Shown piece by piece: positions 46,301-54,000 of a stretch of DNA of 64,000 bases. Position numbers and translations under genes: made by a program. Under the pieces are notes generated by a model that did not search any database, was not told where the DNA came from, and saw nothing but the letters and a program-made list of their open reading frames with translations. Within the stretch, counting starts at the first letter, position 1, and each line of letters opens with the position of its first letter. The stretch is from Aedes albopictus (lineage: Eukaryota; Arthropoda; Insecta; Diptera; Culicidae), in the NCBI RefSeq assembly GCF_035046485.1, contig NC_085137.1, forward strand, positions 456,067,004 through 456,131,003. Direction: 5' to 3'.

Positions 46301-48033
46301 CGAGATACTGCCGGAAACTCTTGAATGATTTCACGGGAAGTCCGGGGGCATTTCTTAGAAACTCGTAATGGAATTCTCGGAGAACATCACTATGAATTTC
46401 CGAGGAACGCCTGGAGGAATTCTTGGCTAATTTCAGACGCTTCAAATGAGATACAACAGAAATTAGCGTGCAAGAATTACATCGATAAAGTAAAGAGATT
46501 CAAGAGCAGAGCTTGTAGACGTTGAAGCTTGAAGGTCTTCATTCCAGAATACTTTGGATGACCTAGATCACCATGCGAATGTTGCTTAGTTATCAGAATT
46601 GCATTCTGAGGCTCTAGAATTAGCGTAGGTTAGATTCCGCGAGCATTCGCTGCAATAAAAATATCCTAAGATTTACAGATATTAGGCCATATGAATAAAG
46701 CTAAGTAAATACTCTTTACTCAGATCTCTGTGAAGATTCACAGAGATTTGCTCTACGGCTTCACATAGATTTAGTAATATGTAGTTATTTATGTGACGAG
46801 TTGCAAAAAGTTGATTTTTTCAGCACGAGTCGTACATTTATCCAACGAGGCTTGCCGAGTTTTGCAACGTGTTCCATATAAAATTTTATGCAATGATTTT
46901 TTCATAATGCAACTATTTCCCATTATGCAACTCATTTCAGTTGCATTATGAACCAGTACGGAAAAGTTAGTCTTTATGATACTGAAATGAGCAGTATAAA
47001 ATAGAAATTATGACACTGAATTGCATAAAGAGTATTTACTCAACTTTATTCATATGGCCTATTGCGACCCGTACTTCAAAATACATTGTGTCCATTTGTA
47101 TGCCAGTGGACAACCAAATAGCAACACATAGAGATACTCGTAACAATATGAGGTGCAACAGATACAATCGTGAAAGAATTATGCTGATACAGTGAAGAGA
47201 AACAAGAGTAGAGCCTGTAGACGTTGAAGGTCCTAATTCCAGAATAGTTTGGAAAGCCTGGAAAGTCCCATGAATGCACCAAAAGCAATATTGTTGTGCA
47301 CTAAGATTCCATCAGCAGTATAGACTACATTCCACGATTGTTTTTACAATTAAAGCATGATACAGTATGTACATAGGTATTGTAACCCAAACTTCAAAGT
47401 GTTTTGGAGGCCATTTGTATTTCACGGAATGTCCAACTACCTCAATATCGAGTTGCTCGTAGCATTGCCATGTCTAATGGACATCAACGTGACTACATTT
47501 CTTGAACAGAGTGAACACAAATGATGGTAGATGTTGTAGATCTTAAGACAAATATATTCCAGAGTAGTTTGGATGACATAGAGCACCCAATACCATGTAC
47601 CATGAATTTTCTAGGGCTTTCTGATTATCGTAGACTATGTTCTGTGATCAATCATCGTATATATAATTTGGTTACATTGTTGGATTTGTGACACAAACTT
47701 CGGAGTATTTTGGAGGCCTTAGAATAGCTCTGGGATTAAGGCTCAATTGAGCATGACAAATGTTTCAGAACTTTAAAAGCAAAACGTTGAAATTTTAGCA
47801 AAAACTTGTAGAATTTATTTAAAAAAAAAGCCACGTATTATCAGCTTTCAGCAAAAGGAGGTAGGGTGCAAACGTGGGAGGTACCATGCATGAAACTATG
47901 CGTATTCCCAATAGATGTAACACAATTTGAAATTAATGACCTATTTCACTCAAATATTACAGATCTCTACTTTCTCAAAAAGGACGAAAAGGACAAAAAG
48001 CTGAAAAGATGTTCCTTCTGTAAAATAAACTGA
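26880..48033 (+). CDS. Rab34/Rab36-like small GTPase (4 exons)
   Basis: Exons 26880-27247, 27314-27509, 27571-27784 and 47963-48033 join in frame with GT..AG introns of 66 bp, 61 bp and 20,178 bp to give 282 residues. The ATG at 26880 has an A at -3. A ~70-residue N-terminal extension precedes the G domain. The P-loop is GDVATGKS (77-84), switch I is GTIGVDFE (about 101-108), and WDTAG (124-128), a TKKD specificity motif (183-186) and SAQT (217-220) follow. The FEVEKFQVLG and WDTAG...ERFKCI context and the NLY motif before a Lys-rich tail match Rab34/36. Vertebrate RAB34 works in the intracellular pathway of ciliogenesis and in Golgi/lysosome positioning; the role here is inferred. Two oddities: His129 stands where Rabs carry the catalytic Gln of switch II, and the tail ends CSFCKIN, a CaaX-like end rather than the usual CC or CXC. 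The stop lies 66 bp before the DNAI4-like ATG. Confidence 0.85.
27934..28083. mobile_element. MITE in Rab intron 3
   Basis: gagcctctgcacgaat at 27934 and about 50 bp in all are mirrored at about 28030-28083. The centre contains 'cacagtaaaagtcaaatgta'. It is 150 bp and non-coding. A cttgcag just upstream resembles a splice acceptor but leads only into this repeat. Confidence 0.75.
28140..28600. repeat. Copies of the ~141-bp array family
   Basis: Three diverged units, each with 'ttcggcaaagttgttcagaagg' variants near 28175, 28325 and 28475, followed by an 'actaggt' block. Confidence 0.6.
28600..29623. repeat. 31-bp minisatellite, first block
   Basis: More than 30 imperfect copies of cacttgaatatgaagtgaat plus cagacctgaat (31 bp). 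The array continues at 30661-30905 after an insertion. Confidence 0.9.
29624..30660. mobile_element. ~1-kb TIR element inserted in the 31-bp minisatellite
   Basis: The left end cccaagtaaccagtaagcattt and right end aaatgcttagtgattacctggg are imperfect inverted copies (about 18 of 22), and the minisatellite resumes in register at both sides. The interior includes a (a)n run near 29820 and repeated 'agcatt/aatgct' blocks. No transposase is recognisable. Confidence 0.75.
30661..30905. repeat. 31-bp minisatellite, second block
   Basis: About eight further copies of the same unit, the continuation of the array broken at 29624. Confidence 0.85.
30905..31100. repeat. Inverted copy of the 141-bp family
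   Basis: Contains 'gaaccactttgccgaagatt', 'gtgtcacctagcagcagaat' and 'ccttctgaacaacg', the reverse complement of the array units at 28140-28600. Confidence 0.6.
31273..31323. repeat. Poly(T) tract
   Basis: A tract of about 50 nearly pure T residues, followed by a segment, acatataagcacttccactc (31345), that recurs beside another microsatellite at about 34485. Both may be remnants of one element. Confidence 0.8.
31381..31563. mobile_element. MITE with ~45-bp TIRs
   Basis: atgccgtttttctttttga at 31381 and the following 'ccagttccaac' block are mirrored at 31523-31563. It is 183 bp and non-coding. Confidence 0.8.
32027..32228. mobile_element. MITE, caccgagaaaaa ends
   Basis: caccgagaaaaattctactc at 32027 is mirrored by agtttttctcggtg ending at 32228. 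Looser pairing continues inward (ctgagttgg / catcaactcgatgac). About 200 bp. Confidence 0.7.
32969..33170. mobile_element. MITE, ggtgaag ends
   Basis: ggtgaagaggtgacgaggcc at 32969 is the inverted partner of the sequence ending ttcacc at 33170 (about 20 of 23 bases). TTA/TTAA-like bases flank it. It is non-coding and about 200 bp. Confidence 0.75.
33171..34440. other. AT-rich intron DNA, nothing recognised
   Basis: Very AT-rich, with short runs such as (tta)n near 33760. Open frames at 33661-33991 are hydrophobic by base composition only. Confidence 0.4.
34447..34487. repeat. (TATGC)n microsatellite
   Basis: About eight copies of ctatg, followed by the ataagcacttccactccaaa segment that also occurs at 31349. 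Confidence 0.9.
35081..35504. mobile_element. Mariner-type MITE, TA-flanked
   Basis: caggggatggccaaaatgtt at 35081 is mirrored at 35485-35504 with one change in 20, and TA lies on each side. Pairing extends inward (about 33 bp, then 'atgctgttacttttcatag' / 'actctatgaaaaaatatagcat'). It is 424 bp and non-coding. Confidence 0.85.
35569..35683. mobile_element. piggyBac-type MITE, TTAA-flanked
   Basis: TTAA at 35565-35568 and 35684-35687 flank a 115-bp element beginning ccctcgagcagtcgcgtc and ending gacgcgaccgctcccggg (inverted, 14 of 18 or better). Confidence 0.8.
36095..36178. mobile_element. Small TTAA-flanked MITE
   Basis: TTAA at 36091-36094 and 36179-36182. The ends cattcctcatgcatca and tgatgcacaaggaggg are inverted copies with about four differences. 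It is 84 bp. Confidence 0.65.
37300..38148. repeat. Dense GGAATTCC minisatellite
   Basis: Near-continuous 12-bp units such as ggaggaattcct. Both strands are open over hundreds of bases (Glu/Phe/Leu on one strand, Asn/Ser/Arg on the other), an effect of the 12-bp period and not a gene. The 7.5-kb TTAA element is inserted at its right side, and the same repeat resumes at 45721. Confidence 0.85.
38153..39830 (+). repeat. Left arm: ~300-bp tandem repeats
   Basis: Units contain 'gctatatctcagcnatggct', 'caaccgattttcaaaat', 'tctaggggtgttcaaattt' and 'gaacatccctagngctc'. The last block recurs near 38486, 38757, 39042, 39374 and 39692. The final unit is cut short at the transposase remnant. Confidence 0.9.
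39917..40120 (+). mobile_element. 5'-truncated SINE in the transposase
   Basis: Flanked by a perfect 12-bp duplication, aagaacaaagcc (39905-39916 and 40121-40132). The body matches 20166-20445 (reversed), starting inside the B-box, so the tRNA head is missing. Confidence 0.92.
40641..40976. mobile_element. hAT-like MITE in the transposase Cys-rich region
   Basis: Ends cacagagaacagac and gtctgttctctgtg are perfectly inverted, and the 7-bp duplication ctgacac flanks it (40634-40640 and 40977-40983). It is 336 bp and non-coding, with the same end type as 551-804. Confidence 0.9.
41414..41628 (+). mobile_element. Second tRNA-derived SINE family
   Basis: Flanked by aaagagaatctttgtg / aaagagaatcttcgtg (41398-41413 and 41629-41644, 15 of 16). 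It has an A-box-like gtggccgtgcggttag and a perfect B-box, ggttcgattcc (about 41479). The body of about 150 bp is unrelated to the other SINE. Confidence 0.88.
42736..42897. mobile_element. MITE with G-run interior
   Basis: ggggctgtccataaaccacg and about 26 bp in all are mirrored at 42872-42897. Internal arms carry runs of 17 and about 12 G. It interrupts a right-arm repeat. Confidence 0.85.
43018..43525. mobile_element. MITE with stacked palindromes
   Basis: ttttttgtaattgc at about 43018 and gcaattacaaaaaa near 43511-43524 form inverted ends, with aattccc following at each. Inside are two tandem near-palindromes built from gtgccgaaaagt/acttttcggcac (43110-43166) and a cgtgcgagc/gctcgcacg hairpin near 43430. 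It is homologous, reversed, to the insertion at 4336-4772. Confidence 0.75.
43526..43655. mobile_element. Small hairpin MITE (tatgcaac ends)
   Basis: atgcaacgcgttgcaaaact near 43530 is mirrored, with mismatches, near 43635-43650. Both arms contain 'gattttttcagcac' and 'tttatccaac'. A related sequence lies at 46795-46885. Confidence 0.7.
45721..46440. repeat. Dense GGAATTCC minisatellite
   Basis: Continuation of the tract at 37300-38148 on the other side of the TTAA element. Frames on both strands are periodicity artefacts. Confidence 0.85.
46681..47063. mobile_element. MITE with ~40-bp TIRs
   Basis: attaggccatatgaataaag at 46681 (arms continue through 'taaatactcttta') is mirrored at 47026-47063. 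The interior carries a partial tatgcaac-type hairpin at 46795-46885. It is non-coding. Confidence 0.8.
47064..47962. other. Intron DNA before the last Rab exon, nothing recognised
   Basis: No recognisable repeat structure or frame. Short similar phrases (gtagacgttgaagg...attccagaat) near 46513 and 47217 hint at an old duplication of this part of the intron. Confidence 0.4.
47963..48033 (+). CDS. Terminal exon of the Rab34/36-like gene
   Basis: This is part of the 26880-48033 gene, listed separately because it is short and remote. The acceptor is tcaaatattacag just before 47963. It joins the phase-1 end of exon 3 to encode an Asn-Leu-Tyr-Phe start, a run of Lys/Asp and a terminal Cys-Ser-Phe-Cys-Lys-Ile-Asn, followed by tga at 48031-48033. 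The NLY motif followed by a Lys-rich, Cys-ending tail is what RAB34 has at the same place. Splicing over 20 kb is inferred and needs a transcript. Confidence 0.75.
48024..48029 (+). terminator. Possible polyadenylation signal overlapping the Rab stop
   Basis: aataaa lies 1 bp before the tga stop. If it is used, the Rab 3' UTR would be very short and would end before or at the DNAI4-like start. Confidence 0.3.
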
Positions 48034-48099
48034 CTTGTTAATCATAGTTCACATTGACTTGGTTTATTGTAATCCGAATAATCCGAAATTCCTCCCGCA

Positions 48100-51000
48100 A
48101 TGAAGTCCTCAAGAACCTCACTCAAAAAGAAAGAATCTTCCAAGTTCGAACAGATCTCCACCCAACTTGCCTCCTTGGTGTCCATCCATTGGGACCCCGA
48201 AGCGCTTCAAAGTGAAATCCTGCTTGAAGATGAGCGAACATCCGACAGAAAATCCGTTACGTTTCAACAGCAACAACCCTCAAAGCCCTCCGCCGATCCA
48301 AGCCCTTTCACATTGGAACTACGGGAACTGCTCAGCTGTCGCGCGCAACAGGAAGTAAGTGAAATTGATTCCAACATGGTCGCATGGTGACGACAACAGT
48401 TGGTCACAATTCCATTCTTCATCCACCCCTCTCTTCCAAACTGTTTTTTTAACGTTCACGCACTTGTGCACCATCACCACCATCCAGGTCGTTATCGATG
48501 AAATCGATTATACACCGCGGGGTCTTGCGCCGACGCGCTACGGCAAAGACAAATACAGTTGGGATCAGTTGCAGTCACGGTGGAGTCCTGATGGTGACGG
48601 CGGCGGCGGCGGCGGCGGCGGTGACAATGGTGATCAGGATCAGAAGCAAGCGGAAGTTTGTTCGATTTTGAGTTTGGATTGCAGCGAGGCGGAGTTCGGG
48701 AAGCAAGTGAAGTCCGTATCGGAAGCGAAGGGAATAAAGACGACGACGACGAAGATGGAAGAACCGGCACAGGTAGGTGGCATGTTTTAAATATTTAAAG
48801 TTGGAACTAATGTTGCGGACAGCTCTTGGGCCTCTGTAGTACACAGGGTCAAATATTTTACAAGGAAAGAACTCAAGAAACAACATCACTGTTTGACACT
48901 AATGAAAATTCAATCGAGTCAAACAAGACATTTGAGTATTGGTTTCTTTGTGGGCATATGTTTGTCCCTGTGTACTAACGGCTTTAGTGTTGATTGAACC
49001 TAATGACGGATTTCAACCAGGCCATTCCAAATGCTCACGTGCATTAGAGGCCACTATGAATCTGCTATACAGGGCAACATGTCGGACATGTGATTTTGCC
49101 AGTTGTTGTGGAATACTGAACCACGTTGATGGATATTATTTACGGCAAAGTTGCTCAGAAGACTAAGATCTCTCACATAGAAAACCATTTGATTCGAGAA
49201 TCACTCACTACGTGGCGATAGTGTTGCAATGAGATACCAGTTTAGTCTTCTAAACGTTGTATATCTTGCGACCTGAACCACTTAGAAGGGTACTGACTTC
49301 GGCAAATTTACTCAGAAGACTTAAAGCTTGCATATAAGAAATAATTTAGTCCGGATTTCACTAACTACGTGGCGCTAGTATTGTAATGAGCTAAACTACC
49401 AGTTCAGTCTATGCGTCGTATATCCTGCGTTCTGAACCGCTTTATAAGATACTGTCTTCTTCAGAAATTTCTACGGCAGTTTTTTCATATTCATTCTGTT
49501 ATTTCTTTCGGACTTCCTTTGACATTTGGAAAATCCTTTAGTAATTACTTTAGGAATTTTGTCGACACTTCTGGAAACTTCTTTGTCAATTACTACGGGA
49601 ATTTTTTGAGTTATTCTGTCGGCGTTTCCTTCAACCCTTCTATATCTATAGCATTGAGTAGCAATAGAGACATTTCGGGCCCAATTTTGTTTGATCAGCA
49701 CATTTTGGGGCCGATTGCAGGATTGGTCATGGAAATTGATATCCACTAAGGTAAGAGGGCAAAAATTTATGTTGTGCTTGGTGTATGTCCACTTGTGATG
49801 TCCTATTTTATTACGCATTGGTAATGTTCCGCTTTAATATTTTGTATATTAATATGTATTGGTAGTACTTCATTAAATTTCGTAATATTAAGCATTTCCT
49901 TTGAAGGAATTTCATTGGCAATTTATTTGGAAATTCTTTCAGCAAGTTATACTTTTTTAACTACATCAATGATTCCGTCAGAACTTTTTATGCTGTCGTG
50001 TGCAGTATACTGCCAATAATCGCATAGTAACCACCATTGACAATGTCAGCACTCACAAGCTAATATATATCAAATGTGCATAATTGTGACCAGTTTTATT
50101 CAATAGAGCACAAAATCTAATCACTAGCTAGATATCAACGTGAAAAAAAATCATAAACTTTTCATTTATCATTGTTAAAATTTCAAAAGTGTGCTGAAAA
50201 CTACAGTAGCGCTTACGTCAACTATGCGATTATGGGCAGTATAGTTGTTCCATTTTCTTTGGTAATCACTATTAACACAGCAGTTCGGCAACTTGATAGA
50301 AAACTTCTGCGACAATTATTTTGGAAAATGACTTCGAATACTTTTTTGAAAATACCTTTGGGCATTTCTTTGGAAACCCTCCAGGCAGTTGCTTTGAAAA
50401 TTTGTCAGTGATGCGGGATTTTATTTATTATTTCCTCCAGCAATTTCATTGGAAGTTTCTTCGGCAATTTCTTTGGTAATTTATTTTGGCAACTAATTGG
50501 GTATTTTTTTTTTGATAATTTGAAGAAACTACCGGAGGACTTTCTAACAAATTGCCAGTAAAAATGACAAAGGAAATCCCGCAGGAATTGCCGAAGAACA
50601 TCCCAAAGTGATTTCTATCAAAGAACTATCCAAGTATCAATGTTCACAATAGCACAGCATTTCAAAAGAAATTGCCGACAGAAATTTTGAAGAACTATGC
50701 TAAAAATTCCCAAAAGATACATCTGAATATTTCTTCAATACCATAGGAATTTACAAAGGAAATTACAAAGAACTTGTCAGAGAATTTGATAATGAATTTG
50801 ATGACGGAATGGCAGAAAGCAATCAAAAAGAAATTAACGGAGAATATTATGAAGTAATTGTCTGATAAAACTGTCAAAGGAATTCTTGACATAGGTTTTG
50901 CTGAACGAATACTCAAATAAAATGTTAAAAGAAATAGCTAAAATATTTCCAAATAAAAACAAAGAATTTGCAGAGCGCATTATCGAAGGAATTACCTAGG

Positions 51001-54000
51001 AAATTTTCGAAGCGAATGATCGCAATTACCGAAAAAGATTACAAATAAATTGCTGAAACAAATCAGAAAACAAAATTGCTCAAGGAATCCCCAAAATCAT
51101 TTCTGAAAATTTTTGAAAATAAATGCCCAAAGAATATCAAAAACCCATTACCGTAAACCGGGGTCAAATTGATCAGCGAACTTAAACTTTTACGTCATCT
51201 GGTTCGTAGATGTCTAGAGATGAGTGTAGACTTTAATTTTTTTTTAGAAAAAAGTTAGTTTTGCCTTATTTTTTTAGGAATTTGCAATGTATTTCCCATT
51301 TAGCTGAAATCATTGCTACTAAACAATCGATTGCTAATAGGACGTCCCGTAAATATTCTGTTTTAACATTTTTGTGGAGCCTTGGTTGGGAAGTTATGTA
51401 GCTAATCAGAATATGAAATACAGTCGAACCTCCATGAGTCGATGTCCCTTGACTCGATATCGACTCATGGAGGTAAATTTTTCCATACTGAAAAAATATT
51501 TCTGGGTTACTATGATGGTCCCTCCAAAATGCCTCCCAAAGGATTTTTGTTCCACTACTCGATATTTCCATGAGTCGATGGTCCCTTCAATATCGACTCA
51601 TGGAGGTTTTACTGTAGTTAAAAAAAAGTTCATTTTATGATGAAATAGTCATTAATTGTGATAGAAAACACTTATTTCAAATGGAATTGCCTACCTTAAG
51701 GCGTTTAGGGGGAAATTTTAAAATTTAAATTTGCATTCAAAGCATTAAATTCACTAGTTGTAAGATTTTAAACGCGTTATTCGGTTTTAAAAGAGCAAAA
51801 TTAAGTGGAAAAGTAAATTTTCCTTTCCATCCGGTGCTTAATTGTATACTGATCAATTTCGCCACAAAGTAACCTTTCCAATTTTTTGATATTTGGAGTT
51901 ATTTAACTTAAAGTTTATATTTGTTGAACAAAATTCTGTCACATAGTTCCATGGAGCTCCACTGGGTACTGGTTTTACAGAAATTCTTTTGGCAATATTT
52001 GAATTGGCACTGATGTTATCCGCAAAAGTTGTTTTAAAGTGATCAATTTGACCCCGGATTACGGTACTGAAGATTTTTTAAAGAGTCGCGTGGAGAATCA
52101 CCGAAGCCACTATGTAAGAAATTTTCGAAGATGTTGCCAAAAGAATTGCCTGATAATTTCTCAAAATATTAGCCGAGGAAATTCATGAACAATATTCTGA
52201 ATAAGTCCTTAAATGAAATGCAGCATAACTTTCCGAACACAATGCTGAATCAATGGATTGAATGCATCGGCTGTTTTCCTACTCACCGCATCGACCAATT
52301 TGGTAGAAAATCACTATGTATGCGCGAAAAATTACTAAAAGTAAATAGAAAAAATAAAAATCTTGCAGAGTTTCCTCAGAAAATTCCTTCAGGAGTTGAT
52401 TGATGCAGTAGTTGTGCGGATACTTCGGGGTCAGCTTTGAGCATCTCAGCTGATATGCGATCCACCCCTGCAGAAAGCTTTGGTAAATTCCTGGAGAAAT
52501 CCCTGCTGTAATCCTAGGAGGAATTTCTGAAGGAATCCGTGAAGGAATTTCCGGATACATCCCTGGAGAAATTTCGAGAGAAATCTCTGAAGAAATCCTA
52601 GAGAAATTTCTGGAAGTATCCCGGAGGAACGTTCTCCTTATCGACTCACCGTTTTGCAGCCCAGGAACATTCCCTGGAGGAATTTCTGGAGGATTTATAG
52701 AGAAATTCCTGGATGAACTCTACGTGGAAATTCTGTATAAACTTTATCTGCTTCCTGGAGGAATGATTGAAGGAACTCCTCAAGGAATTTCTGAAAGAAT
52801 TCCTGGAGGAATTTCTGGAGGGATTTTTGAGGAATAACTGAAGAAATAATTGAAGAAATAACCGAAGAAATTCCTGGAAAAATTCCTGGAGAAATCCATG
52901 GAGGAATCCCTGGAGAAATTTCTCGAGGAATTCCTAGAGGAATCGCTGGAAGAGTTCCAGGAGAATTTTTTTATTTTTCTGGAGATATCCGTGGAGAAAT
53001 CTCTGGAGAAATTCGTAGAGGATTTTCTGAAGGAATACCTAGAGGAACTCCTGGAGTTATCCCAGGAGAAAGTTCTGAAGAAATTCCTGGAGAAATTCCA
53101 GAAAAACACCTGAAAAAAATCCTGTAGAAATCAATGGAGGAATCCCTAGAGGAATTTCTCCATGAATTCCTGGAGAAATTCCTAGAAGAGTTCCGGGAGA
53201 AATTTCTTTACATTTTTTTGGAGAAATTCGAGGAGGAATTCCTGGAGGAATCCCTGCAGAAATTTTTGGAGAAATCCCTGTAGAAATTCTTGGAAGTATT
53301 TCAGAAGGAATTTTTGTAGGAATCCCTGGAGTAATTAACGCAGGAATTCTTTGAGGTATTTTTGGAGAAATATTTAAGGCTTGCTGGAGAAATTCCTGGA
53401 AGAATACCTGGAGAATTTCCAGGAGAAATTCCTTAAGATTTTCTGGAGGAATTCCCTAGAGAATTTTCTGGAGGAATTCCTGGAGGTATTTCTGGAAGAC
53501 TTTCTAGAAAAGTTCCGTGAGAAATTGATTTAGGATTATCTGGAGGAATCCGTGGAGAAATTCTTGGAGGAATCCTTGGAGAAATTCCTTGAGAAATTCC
53601 TGGAAGAATCCATGGAGGAATTTCTGAAAAATTTAAAGGATAAATATATGAGGCCTCCTGAATGAATTTCTGGAGGAATGTGTGAAGGGATTTCTCGATG
53701 AATTTATGAAGGAATTCCCGCAAGAATTTCTGGAGGAATTTTTTGAGGAATTTCTGAAGAGATTCATTAGTGAATTCCTGGAGGAATTCATGAAGAAATT
53801 CCAGGAAAAAATCCCGGAGAAAGTCCTGGAGGAATCCGTGGAGGATTCCCTGGAGGAATTCTTAGAAGAGTTCCGGGAGATATTCCTTAAGGATTCTCCG
53901 GAGGAATTCTGGTAGAAAATCCTAGACGATTTTCAGGAGGAATCCCTGGAGAAATTCCTGGAGGATTTTCTGGACTTCTTCCTCGAGAAATTTCTGAAAA

